A stretch of 64,000 nt of DNA from Streptomyces sp. NBC_01471. Its GTDB lineage: Bacteria > Actinomycetota > Actinomycetes > Streptomycetales > Streptomycetaceae. Positions 1 through 8,072 of this stretch are shown piece after piece (the first letter of the stretch is position 1; the number at the start of each line of letters is the position of its first letter). The notes beneath the pieces are model-generated. The model was not told the DNA's origin. It saw only the letters and a program-made list of their open reading frames with translations, and searched no databases. The translations under genes and the position numbers were made by a program. The stretch covers positions 5,892,501 through 5,956,500 of the forward strand of contig NZ_CP109450.1 of NCBI RefSeq assembly GCF_041438865.1, given 5' to 3'.

Positions 1-2
1 CG

Positions 3-3000
3 GCGAAGAAGATCTTCCAACCCGAGGACGCCCTCGCGGTGGAGTCGCAGACCCGCACCGACTACGACGGGCTCGGACGATCCGTCCAGAGCAAGCAGAT
101 CGCCGGCAACGGGGACGGCGGGGCGGTCCTCAACACCACGAAGACGGTGTACGGCGGTGACCGCACCACGGTCATACCACCGGCCGGCGGGACCGCCACC
201 ACCACCGTGACGGATGCGAGGGGGCACACCACTCAACTCCAGACGCTGCATCAGCGCGCCCTCGGTGCGGCCGCGGACACGACGCGCTACGCGTATGACG
301 CACGGGGGTCCCTGAAATCGGTCACCGACCCGGCTGGTAACAACTGGACCTACGCCTACGACCAGATGGGCCGCCAGACCAAGGCGGCAGATCCGGACAA
401 GGGGGCTACCGAGACCGTCTACGACGACCGTGGGCAGGTCGATCACACCAAGGACAGCCGAGGCGTTCTCCTCTACACCGGCTACGACAACCAGGGCCGC
501 AAGACCGAGTTGCACGAGGGGACCCCTGGAGGCACTCTGCGGGCGAAGTGGACGTACGACACGGTGCCTGGCGGAAAGGGGCTCCCGGCTGAATCGACCC
601 GTTACGAGGACGGGCAGCCGTACACCTCGAAGGTGACCGCCTACGACGCACTGAGCCGTCCCTACCGGACCGCGGTCGTCATTCCGGCGGTGGAAGGGGC
701 GCTGGCCGGTACTTACCAGTCCGGCACCCTCTACAAGCCCTCCGGTCTGGTGGCCGGTACCTCGTCCTCGCCCGCGGGGGCTCTGCCGGGAGCAACCACT
801 GTCTACAGCTACGACGACACGACGCTCTGGCCGACCGGTGTCACGACGGACGGCATGTCCGGGAAGACCACCTACACGCACGTCGGACTGTCTGACACCG
901 TGACGCTCGGCCTGTCCGGGGGCACCCGGACGACCGAGATCAAGAACGGCTACGAATGGGGGACCCGCCGCCTCGCCTCGTCCGTGGTCTCGCGGATGGA
1001 GCAGCCGGGCATCGACCGCAGTGCGGTCTACCACTACGACGAGGCCGGCAACGTCACCTCTGTCGCGGACACCTCCCGCACCGGCGCGGACAACCAGTGC
1101 TACGGCTACGACTACCTGGGGCGCCTCACGGATGCCTGGAGCCAGGCGTCAACTGCTTGCAGCGCCACTCCGGGCGCTGCGGCGATCGGGGGAGCCGCCC
1201 CGTACTGGCAGAGCTACAGCTATGACCTGACCGGCAACCGGACCGCCGAGACGGATCACGATCCGGCCCACCGGGTGGGTAAGGACACCCGTCACGAGTA
1301 CAGCTATCCGCCTGCCGGAACATCGCAGGCGCACAGTCTCGGCGCCGTGACCACGTCCGGGCCTGCAGGCACGTCGACGGACAAGTACACCTATGACCAG
1401 GCCGGCAACACCAAGACCCGTCCTGGTCAGACCCTGACCTGGGACGCCGAGGGTCATCTCGCATCCGTGGCCGAGGGCGGCAAGACCACCCAGTATCTGT
1501 ACGACCCGGACGGAAACCGGCTCATCGCCCGGGCACCTACCGGAACCACGCTGTACCTGGGCGGGACCGAACTCACCCTGGCCAAGGGGGCCGACAAGCC
1601 CAGAGCCACTCGCTACACCGACCTCGGCGGCGGCAACACAGCCGTCCAGGACGACGACCGCACCTTCTCCTACACCATCCCGGACCACCAGGGCACCGGC
1701 CTGCTCGCCGTCGACGCCACGAACCTTGCCATCCAGCAACGCCGCACCAGCCCCTTCGGTGGTGCTCGGGGCAGCGCGCCCGCGGACTGGCCGGGATCGA
1801 AGGGATTCGTCGGAGGCACCGACGACAGCGGCACGACCGGCCTCCAGCACCTGGGTGCCCGCGAGTACGACCCCGCCACCGGCCGTTTCCTCTCCGTCGA
1901 CCCGGTCATGGATCTGACCGATCCGCAGCAGATGAACGGCTACACCTACGGCAACAACAACCCGGTCACGAAGAGCGATCCCGATGGATTGAAGCCCACT
2001 GGCATGTGCGGGCCTGCCGGAATCTGCCCGGACGGCACAAGGGAACACTTCAAGGTCAATGATTCCGGAGTGTGGACTCAGGAACTGACCACGACACATC
2101 AGAAATCCCGGAACGATGGAAGCACTGAATACACCAATAACCACTACGTAAATGGAAAGGTCGTGGCCAAGCAGTTTTTGACGGTCAGTGAGTCGGGGGA
2201 GATCTATTACGGAAAGCTGCCCGAACGCGGGAACCGTTATCTTAGGATATTGAGAGACACTTTCGATTTCCTGGTATTCGACACCAAGCTGGCCTCGAAG
2301 TGCGCCGATGAGATCACTGCGGAATGCGGCTGGTTGCTAGCTGATCTCCCCGTCGGGAAGATCGCGAAGGTGGCCAAGCTCGAGAAGGCGGGCAGGGTCG
2401 CGGAAGTCGCGAAACACTGCAAATGCTTCTTGGCCGGCACGGACGTCCTCATGGCTGACGGTTCGACCCAGGACATTGAGGACGTAAAGGTAGGCGACAA
2501 GGTCCGGGCAACCGACCCGGTGACCGGGAAGACTCGCGCCCGCAAGGTGACGCGCCTCATCAGAACCAACGGCGACAAGTTCTTCAACAAGATCTCCATC
2601 GCCGCAAAAGATGGCATCACCTCGGTCACGGCTACGGACGAGCACCCGTTCTGGTCTCCTTCGGAACACGCGTGGGTGGAAGCCGGAGACCTCGCTCCCG
2701 GCATGACGCTGCTGAGCGATGACGGCTCGACAGTCATCGTCACGGCAAACAAGGCGTTTACGAAGCACGCTCGCACGTACAACCTGACTGTGGACGAGCT
2801 GCACACGTACTATGTGCTGGCGGGGGCCACGCCAGTACTCGTCCACAATTCCGGGCCGTGCGGAATCTCGACGCGAACCGAGAAGGCTGGTGATATCGGT
2901 AAATACACCGAGGGGCAGAAGACCCGGGATCCAGCGTCGCAGTGGTATCACGAGGAACTGAGCAATGAGGAACTTCTGGATGGGATCAACAATCCTGGTA

Positions 3001-3140
3001 AAGGGGACGGACTCCTCGTCTCGCGCGACGGCACGATCCTTGGGGGTCATCACCGTTGGGATGAACTCCAAACGAGGGTCAGGGACGGGCGAATTGACCC
3101 GGATACGCCAATACGAGTTGACGTCTACGACCCGGAGTAG
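3..3140 (+). CDS. Rhs/YD-repeat polymorphic toxin with Hint domain and ParB-like C-terminal effector (5' partial)
   Basis: The reading frame is open to the left edge, so the N-terminus is missing; 1045 residues are visible, and a GTG at 39 is internal rather than a convincing start. Numbering from that GTG, YD repeats (YDNQGR, YDQMGR, YDPDGNR) fill about residues 1-590. The Rhs core end (GAREYDPATGRF, then NNPVTKSDPDG) lies near 610-655. A Hint self-cleaving domain runs from about Cys796 (CFLAGTDV) to the VHN at 935-937, and a last domain of about 96 residues follows. That tail carries GTILGGHHRWDE, which resembles the ParB/Srx nucleotide-binding box. Known architecture: the Rhs shell encloses the toxin, and Hint releases the tip in contact-dependent competition. 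GC falls noticeably over the last kilobase, as expected for an exchanged toxin tip. The effector activity is inferred from one motif. Confidence 0.9.
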   Translation, partial: AKKIFQPEDALAVESQTRTDYDGLGRSVQSKQIAGNGDGGAVLNTTKTVYGGDRTTVIPPAGGTATTTVTDARGHTTQLQTLHQRALGAAADTTRYAYDARGSLKSVTDPAGNNWTYAYDQMGRQTKAADPDKGATETVYDDRGQVDHTKDSRGVLLYTGYDNQGRKTELHEGTPGGTLRAKWTYDTVPGGKGLPAESTRYEDGQPYTSKVTAYDALSRPYRTAVVIPAVEGALAGTYQSGTLYKPSGLVAGTSSSPAGALPGATTVYSYDDTTLWPTGVTTDGMSGKTTYTHVGLSDTVTLGLSGGTRTTEIKNGYEWGTRRLASSVVSRMEQPGIDRSAVYHYDEAGNVTSVADTSRTGADNQCYGYDYLGRLTDAWSQASTACSATPGAAAIGGAAPYWQSYSYDLTGNRTAETDHDPAHRVGKDTRHEYSYPPAGTSQAHSLGAVTTSGPAGTSTDKYTYDQAGNTKTRPGQTLTWDAEGHLASVAEGGKTTQYLYDPDGNRLIARAPTGTTLYLGGTELTLAKGADKPRATRYTDLGGGNTAVQDDDRTFSYTIPDHQGTGLLAVDATNLAIQQRRTSPFGGARGSAPADWPGSKGFVGGTDDSGTTGLQHLGAREYDPATGRFLSVDPVMDLTDPQQMNGYTYGNNNPVTKSDPDGLKPTGMCGPAGICPDGTREHFKVNDSGVWTQELTTTHQKSRNDGSTEYTNNHYVNGKVVAKQFLTVSESGEIYYGKLPERGNRYLRILRDTFDFLVFDTKLASKCADEITAECGWLLADLPVGKIAKVAKLEKAGRVAEVAKHCKCFLAGTDVLMADGSTQDIEDVKVGDKVRATDPVTGKTRARKVTRLIRTNGDKFFNKISIAAKDGITSVTATDEHPFWSPSEHAWVEAGDLAPGMTLLSDDGSTVIVTANKAFTKHARTYNLTVDELHTYYVLAGATPVLVHNSGPCGISTRTEKAGDIGKYTEGQKTRDPASQWYHEELSNEELLDGINNPGKGDGLLVSRDGTILGGHHRWDELQTRVRDGRIDPDTPIRVDVYDPE

Positions 3141-3146
3141 TGCTTG

Positions 3147-3536
3147 ATGCCTCTGATTCATTCGACTGACCCCGACTTTCGCGTGTGTCAGATCAGCTTC
3201 GGTACGCTGCTCGCGATCCAGTTGGAGGCGGAGAGGCGAGGCTGGGCGACTCGATGGTCCTCAGTAGATGCGCTCCGTAGCCAGGTCAGGGATCGCGCCG
3301 TCGTCCTCCAGTCGCTGATGCGCGAGGAGCGAGGGGGGGCTGTGTGGGCATACCGGTGTCTCGTGTTGTTCTCGGCCGCGGATGGCAAGGAAGCTGGCGG
3401 AATTGCCACGATCGATCTTGATCCGGAAAGGTTCGAATCGTTGGAGCGGCTTGATCGAGACCCGGAAGCTCGGGAGGCATTTGCGCGGATATTCTCCCTT
3501 GCGAGCGGCGGGATTTCGATGGTATCGAAGAAATAG
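3147..3536 (+). CDS. Probable immunity protein of the Rhs toxin
   Basis: A 129-residue soluble protein begins six bases after the toxin stop codon. The frame also offers a TTG one codon upstream, at 3144, but ATG at 3147 is the simpler choice. No signal peptide or membrane segment is visible, and the sequence is rich in Arg, Glu and Asp. I do not recognise the family. The immunity role rests on position: polymorphic toxin genes are usually followed directly by a small cognate immunity gene, and this one shares the lower GC and less biased codon use of the toxin tip. It would act in the cytoplasm by binding the released effector domain. Alternatively it is an unrelated small gene carried with the cassette. 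Confidence 0.65.
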   Translation: MPLIHSTDPDFRVCQISFGTLLAIQLEAERRGWATRWSSVDALRSQVRDRAVVLQSLMREERGGAVWAYRCLVLFSAADGKEAGGIATIDLDPERFESLERLDRDPEAREAFARIFSLASGGISMVSKK

Positions 3537-3682
3537 CGAGATCCATCAATGGTCAACCATTGGCGGAGCGGTTTGCAGGTCGAGTCGGCGATCTTTCCGT
3601 CTCTCCAAATGGAAAGCTGATCTCTGACGCCAAGCGTGGCCGCCCAGCGGGGGAATTCCCCGTTGATAACGGCCGGCGATGA
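3518..3682 (+). pseudogene. Open frame remnant overlapping the end of the immunity gene
   Basis: A second frame stays open from before 3518 to a TGA at 3680-3682 and reads like protein (for example INGQPLAERFAGRVGD, then SPNGKLISDAKRG). It has no ATG, GTG or TTG start nearby. It shares the lower-GC composition of the toxin tip. It may be the tail of an earlier toxin or immunity module, or the true C-terminus of the immunity protein if there is a frameshift near 3520. I do not recognise the family. Confidence 0.3.
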
Positions 3683-3684
3683 AT

Positions 3685-3725
3685 CCAGAGGCCCCACCGG
3701 AATGATGTTCCGGTGGGGCCTCTGG
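3685..3725. terminator. Perfect 18-bp hairpin
   Basis: An 18-bp perfect inverted repeat (left arm CCAGAGGCCCCACCGGAA, 3685-3702) closes on a 5-nt loop, with the right arm at 3708-3725. It lies between the toxin/immunity genes reading in and the integrase remnant facing it, so a bidirectional terminator is the simplest reading. There is no clear T-tract, as is common in Streptomyces. Confidence 0.7.
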
Positions 3726-3755
3726 GGTGTCTGACGGCAGTAGTTGACGGCAACG

Positions 3756-4212
3756 TCAGCGGACGAGGGCCCCGGCGAGGGGTGGTTCGTCGCCGTCGTC
3801 GGGCCCGCTGGTGATCTCGCTGGGGTTGCGGAGCGCGTGGCCGAGGAGGTCGATGGCGTCGCGCTGGAGGCGGAGTCGGACGTGGGCGTAGACGGTGGCG
3901 GTGACGCCTATGTGGGCGTGACCCAACAGCTCCTTGATGACGACGACTTCCACTCCTTGCTCCAGGAGGAGGGTGGCCGCCGAGTGGCGGAGGTCGTGGA
4001 ACCGGATGCGGCGGAGTCTGGCCCGGCGGAGCAGGATGTTGAAGTGCCGGGTGAGGGTGGACCCTTCGATCGGGGCGCCGTCGAGGCGGGTGAAGACGTA
4101 GCCGCTGTCCTTCCAGCCCGTCCCCGCCGCCTCGCGTTCCTTGCGCTGTCGGTCGCGGTGCTGTTCGAGGGAGCACAGACACGGCGTCGGCAGGGCTGTA
4201 GGCCGTTCTGAG
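3756..4212 (-). pseudogene. Tyrosine site-specific integrase, C-terminal fragment
   Basis: Read on the minus strand, this frame gives the catalytic half of a phage/ICE-type integrase. It includes RFHDLRHSAATLLLEQ (the HxxR box), then IKELLGHAHIGVTATVYAHV, which carries the second conserved His and the nucleophilic Tyr. It ends with a short acidic tail at the stop near 3756. The core-binding domain and the first catalytic Arg region are absent. The frame upstream of about 4212 no longer resembles the family and offers no credible start. A full-length enzyme is usually about 380-450 residues; roughly 150 remain. It is therefore a relic of an integrated element that once abutted the Rhs cassette. 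No attachment site or tRNA was found beside it. Confidence 0.85.
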
Positions 4213-4808
4213 CTCTTACCGGAGCCGCCAGTGGCATGGGGGAGGCCACCGCCCGGCGCCTGCGAGGTTGTCGTAGCTCGTGCGACATGCTCCCCGAGGC
4301 GGTGGTGCGGGGTATGCCCTGCTGACGCACGTCACTGTGCTGCCGATCGCGGCGGTTACCCAGGGCCCTGCCTCTCCTGGAGCTGCGGGCACCGGGCTCG
4401 GGTGCCACCTGCGATCCAGGCTGCTGTCATGGATACAGGTCGAGCGGGTTCCCGCAGTCGCGCCGCGCCCGTATTCCAGCCGAACGACGTGGGCCTGCCC
4501 TCCCACGGGCGGCGGCGGGTGCCGGTCGGGGGCCGGGATGGTGTCGGCGAAGTGGTCAGTGGCGCGGACGAGGTGGAGGAGAGGAGACCTCCTCGGCGTA
4601 CGGGCCTCCCCGGGTACGGGCCAGCCGTACGCCGCCACGGCGAAGCCGGCCGCAGCGGGGTCGGCCGCTCCCGGAGGGTGGTGGAGGCCCTGAGCGAAGC
4701 GGGCGCCGGCGCTTGTTCTCTCTGAGGGGGGCACCCTTGTGCCGGGAGCTGTGGCCGCGCTCGGCGCGGCCACAGCAGCTGACTGTTCGGGCTGTTCACC
4801 CGTCCCGA
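4213..4808. other. 596-bp stretch without a supported gene
   Basis: Several overlapping frames are open on both strands, as expected for very GC-rich DNA, but none has a ribosome site, a recognised domain or consistent codon bias over its length. It begins where the integrase similarity stops, so it is probably scar DNA of the lost element. Confidence 0.5.
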
Positions 4809-5594
4809 TCAGGGCTTACGGGCGACCAGTCCCCACTGGTCGACGGCTGTGGGGTTCTCTTCCGTCGGGCGCCAGAACGCGATGGACACGAAGCCCGGTT
4901 CGATCAGTTCCAGGCCCTCGGCGCAGCGTGTGATCTCCTCCGGCTCCCGTACGAGATAGGGAGGGTTGTCGCCCGAGTCGTATGCCTCCTGCGCCGCCAG
5001 CGTCTCCGGTGTCTTGACGGTGTCGCAGAGCACCAGATAGCTCCCAGACGGCATGCGGGCCAGGTACCGCTGAACCACCTTGATCCCGTCGGCCGGGGTC
5101 AGGTGTCCCAGGGTCGACAGCAGGAGCACGGCCACCGGCTGGGAGAGGTCCAGCGTCTTCGCCGCCGCGTCGACCACGGCATCCGGGTCGGACAGATCCG
5201 CCTCCACGTAGTCCGTCGTGCCCTCGGGACTGCCGACCAGCAGCGCCGCGGCGTGGACCAGGACGATGGGGTCGTTGTCCACGTAGACGATCCGGGCCTG
5301 CGGTGCGAGGGACTGAGCGACCTCGTGGGTGCTGTTCTCCACCGGCAGTCCCGTTCCCACGTCCAGGAACTGGTGCACGCCCAGGGAGGTCAGGTGGCGG
5401 ACCGCCCGAGCCTGGAAGCCACGCGAAGCCCGCGCGATACCGGCCATCTGCGGGTAGGCGGCGGTCACCGCGTCGGCCAGCTCGCGGTCCACCCGGTAGT
5501 TGTCCTTCCCGCCGAGCCATGCATTCCACACCCGCGCGGAATGCGGTATGTCGGACCGGATCTTCTTGCGGAACTCGCCGTCGTCAACAGCCAT
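4809..5594 (-). CDS. SAM-dependent methyltransferase, DUF574 (Methyltransf_19) family
   Basis: This 261-residue protein has the DUF574 signature: IPHSARVWNAWLGGKDNY near the N-terminus, then the SAM-binding motif FLDVGTGLPVENSTHE, the acidic strand end VYVDNDPIVLVHA, and DTVKTPETL in the second half. Two consecutive ATGs exist (5595-5597 and 5592-5594). The second is chosen because AGGAG then sits six bases upstream. This actinomycete-specific family has the Rossmann methyltransferase fold, but its natural substrates are mostly unknown. Relatives often accompany XRE/DUF397 regulators; none is intact beside this copy. It is transcribed away from the symporter pair and is probably monocistronic. 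Confidence 0.9.
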   Translation of the reverse strand: MAVDDGEFRKKIRSDIPHSARVWNAWLGGKDNYRVDRELADAVTAAYPQMAGIARASRGFQARAVRHLTSLGVHQFLDVGTGLPVENSTHEVAQSLAPQARIVYVDNDPIVLVHAAALLVGSPEGTTDYVEADLSDPDAVVDAAAKTLDLSQPVAVLLLSTLGHLTPADGIKVVQRYLARMPSGSYLVLCDTVKTPETLAAQEAYDSGDNPPYLVREPEEITRCAEGLELIEPGFVSIAFWRPTEENPTAVDQWGLVARKP

Positions 5595-6077
5595 CATGTT
5601 CTCCTACTTGCCTTGCACCGGCTGTAGTTGGCCAGGTGATACCAGGTCGCGCCCACCGCACGACCGTACCCTCGCCTCTGCGGTAAGTTGTCCGGTTTCC
5701 GAGCTTCGGGGGAGGTGCCCGCAGAGGAGTGCGACGAGGGGGTGTGCCGGACCGCGGCGTGGCACGCCGCGACCGGTGAGGGTTGATCCTCAACCGGCCG
5801 CCGCCGACCTGATGGCTCTGTTCGCGTACGAGGTGAAGCCCCGCTCCGTGCCGGAGCTTCCGCCGAGGTGCTCGGTGCGACGGTGGAGACGGCTCTCGCG
5901 TCGATCGGCGGTCGTGCCGCGGTCTGAGGGCCGGGAGGGGAGCGCGCGTTCTGCGGGCACAACAGCCGGGCGGCCGAGGACGGTGAACGTCCCGGCCGCC
6001 CGGCGCGCAGTGCATTCAGCAGGTGAACGCCCCCGGCCTCCCGGCGCGCACGCGGGTGCGCAGGGATGTGGGCGCGG
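5595..6077. other. 483-bp intergenic region with possible gene remnants
   Basis: No intact gene is supported. Two short plus-strand stretches look protein-like: one ends at a TGA near 5786 (EECDEGVCRTAAWHAATGEG), and another around 5865-5926 (SAEVLGATVETALASIGGRA) ends at a TGA. They lie in different frames without good starts, so they may be decay products or chance. Confidence 0.35.
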
Positions 6078-7571
6078 TCAGTGGGCCGCTGTCAGCCCGT
6101 CCTCCGGGGCCGTCTCCGCGGTGGCTCCGCTCGCCGCCGTGCGCGTGACCGCCGAGACCGCGAACATCACCAGGGTGTTGACCGCGAGGGCGACGACCCC
6201 GACGTTGAGGTCCTTGACGGCCTGCGGCAGCTCCGGCAGCAGGCTGCCGACGGTCGCGCCGGTGACGGTCACCGCGCCGACGATCAGGACGCCCACGACG
6301 ATGCCCGCAGCCGCGCCCTGTTTGCTGACCATCTTGCGCGGTGCCAGGCTGACCAGCAGCGCAGGGAAGAGCTGGGTCACCAGCGAGTAGCCCATGAGCA
6401 TCAGGTTCACGATGCTGCTGCCGCCGTTGAAGGTGAAGAACAGCGCGATCAGTGCCAGTACGGGCACCAGCAGCTTGGCGAGCCGGCCCACCGACTGCTC
6501 CGTCGTCGCCGGGCGGGCGAGCTTGTAGACGTTCTTGGCCAGGCAGGTCGCCGAGGTCAGCAGGAGCAGCGAGCCGGGGACCAGCGCCGTGAGCACACCG
6601 GCGCCGCCGATGACGCCCACGAACCACGGGTCGAACGACTTGACCGAGATCCGCAGCAGCGACAGGTCGGCGTCGGCGCCCTTCAGCCCGGGAACGGTGA
6701 TCAGCGCGGCGAATCCGGCCAGGAAGACGAAGAGCAGGACGAGTTGGTAGAGCGGCATGAAGATGGCGTTCCGGCGGAACACCCGCTCGTTCTGGGCGCT
6801 GTAGGAGGCGCTGAACGAGTGCGGCCACATGTAGAAGCCCAGCGTGGACAGCAGCACCGTCGAGACGAACCAGGACGGACTGAGGCCGCTGTGCTGGAGC
6901 GTCAGGAAGCCCGGTTTCGCGGTGTCGATGGTGTGGAACATGTGGCCGACCCCGCCGGAGTAGTGCCACGGCAGGTAGATGCCGAGGAACAGGACCACGG
7001 AGAGGATCAGGATGTCCTTGAGGACCGCGGTCCAGGCCGAGCCGTGGATACCGGAGATGGTCACGTACACGGTCAGGGCGACCGTACCGATGATCACCGC
7101 GAGGGTCTTGGAGATGTGACCGTACGAGGCCTCGGAGACGATGATGCCCATGCCGGTCAGCTGGAGGACGAGGTACGGCACCATCGCCACGACTCCGACC
7201 AGGGCGACCAGCGCGCCGAGCAGGGGACTGTCGAACTTCCTGGCGAAGAAGTCGGACTGGGAGACGAGGCGGTGCTCCTTGGCGTAACGCCAGATCGCCG
7301 GCAGCAGCCAGTACGACATCACGTAGGCCAGTGCGCCGTAGCACAGGATGTAGAGGGCGGGGCCGCCCTTCCCGTACGCCCAGCCGGAGGCGCCGAGGAA
7401 AGTGAAGGTGGTGTAGATCTCGCCCGCGAGCAGCAGGAAGACGAAGGTCGTTCCGAAGCTGCGGCCGCCGACGGACCATTCTTCGAGGTCCATGTCCCTG
7501 CCGCGGCGTGCCTGCAGGCCGAGGCAGATCGCGACGAGGAGGAAGCCGAGGATGACGACGAGTGCGGTCAT
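6078..7571 (-). CDS. Sodium:solute symporter (SSS family), monocarboxylate-permease-like
   Basis: This is a 497-residue polytopic membrane protein starting MTALVVILGFLLVAICLGLQ, with about 13 hydrophobic segments and the SSS-family N-terminal region WSVGGRSFGTTFVF. It should import a small organic acid such as acetate, pyruvate or lactate with Na+ or H+; substrate assignment is by analogy to MctP-type transporters paired with a DUF3311 partner. The ATG at 7569-7571 overlaps the stop of the DUF3311 gene (ATGA), and GGAGG lies just upstream. A frame extending up to 7646 is rejected because it runs through the DUF3311 gene. The C-terminus is Ala/Glu/Thr rich and not membrane embedded. Confidence 0.9.
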   Translation of the reverse strand: MTALVVILGFLLVAICLGLQARRGRDMDLEEWSVGGRSFGTTFVFLLLAGEIYTTFTFLGASGWAYGKGGPALYILCYGALAYVMSYWLLPAIWRYAKEHRLVSQSDFFARKFDSPLLGALVALVGVVAMVPYLVLQLTGMGIIVSEASYGHISKTLAVIIGTVALTVYVTISGIHGSAWTAVLKDILILSVVLFLGIYLPWHYSGGVGHMFHTIDTAKPGFLTLQHSGLSPSWFVSTVLLSTLGFYMWPHSFSASYSAQNERVFRRNAIFMPLYQLVLLFVFLAGFAALITVPGLKGADADLSLLRISVKSFDPWFVGVIGGAGVLTALVPGSLLLLTSATCLAKNVYKLARPATTEQSVGRLAKLLVPVLALIALFFTFNGGSSIVNLMLMGYSLVTQLFPALLVSLAPRKMVSKQGAAAGIVVGVLIVGAVTVTGATVGSLLPELPQAVKDLNVGVVALAVNTLVMFAVSAVTRTAASGATAETAPEDGLTAAH

Positions 7572-7801
7572 GCCGAGTGCTCCTCCCGGTTGCGGGGGTC
7601 GAGCCTGTAGACCACGGCCATGGTCACCGAGATCAGGGCCACCCACAGGACGATCCAGAACAGGATGAACGGCATTCCGAGGACGTAGGGCGTGACTCGG
7701 TCGGCGAACCAGATTCCGCCGAGGATCCCGATGAACGGGATCGTCCCGATGAGGGGGAGCAGGGCGCCGCGAACCGGACGGGGTTTGGGCACAGGGGGCA
7801 T
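7568..7801 (-). CDS. DUF3311 small membrane protein, symporter partner
   Basis: This 77-residue protein has two hydrophobic helices (LLPLIGTIPFIGILGGIWF and ILFWIVLWVALISVTMAVVY) and a Pro-rich cytoplasmic N-terminus. DUF3311 proteins are almost always encoded directly before an SSS symporter and are thought to be its small subunit. Here the genes overlap by four bases, so translation is coupled. The pair forms a two-gene operon read leftward from a promoter in the 7802-7870 region. Confidence 0.9.
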   Translation of the reverse strand: MPPVPKPRPVRGALLPLIGTIPFIGILGGIWFADRVTPYVLGMPFILFWIVLWVALISVTMAVVYRLDPRNREEHSA

Positions 7802-7834
7802 GGGGTCGTCCCGGGGTAGTGGTGAGCGCGTGTT

Positions 7835-7851
7835 ATTCCACTATGCGGAAT
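7835..7851. promoter_or_regulatory. Palindrome in the symporter promoter region
   Basis: The sequence ATTCCACTATGCGGAAT has 5-bp perfect arms (6 bp with one mismatch inward) and lies 34 bp upstream of the DUF3311 start. It resembles IclR-type operators that control carboxylate uptake genes. Operator function is inferred. Confidence 0.45.
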
Positions 7852-7923
7852 GATCTTTCCGGATGGTCGAGCGTAGCCGTCGGTGCCGGATCCCTGTCAA
7901 GGCTCCGGCGTTGACGGGTTCGA

Positions 7924-7940
7924 TTCAACACTTCGTTGAA
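7924..7940. promoter_or_regulatory. Second palindrome upstream of the symporter pair
   Basis: TTCAAC and GTTGAA form a perfect 6-bp inverted repeat around ACTTC, in an AT-richer patch of the gap between the DUF3311 gene and the end of the EamA gene. It could be a distal regulatory site; no regulator gene is adjacent. Confidence 0.35.
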
Positions 7941-8072
7941 CTCTCCCTGGTGGGAAGGGGTTTGGCGGGCGGCGGGCCGGGGCGCGCCCCGCCTGCCCAG
8001 CCTTCCCCTCAACGGCCCGTCAGCAACCCGTCAGCGACGCGTCCTCCCCTCGGTGTGGGCCCGCCCGGTGGT

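Noticed and set aside
2424-2849. Splicing intein in the Rhs protein
   Set aside because: The Hint domain is followed by a toxin tip rather than a resumed host protein and has no downstream splice nucleophile context, so cleavage rather than splicing is expected.
7912-7945. tRNA, from a GGGTTCGATTC T-loop-like string
   Set aside because: No acceptor, anticodon or D arm can be folded around it.
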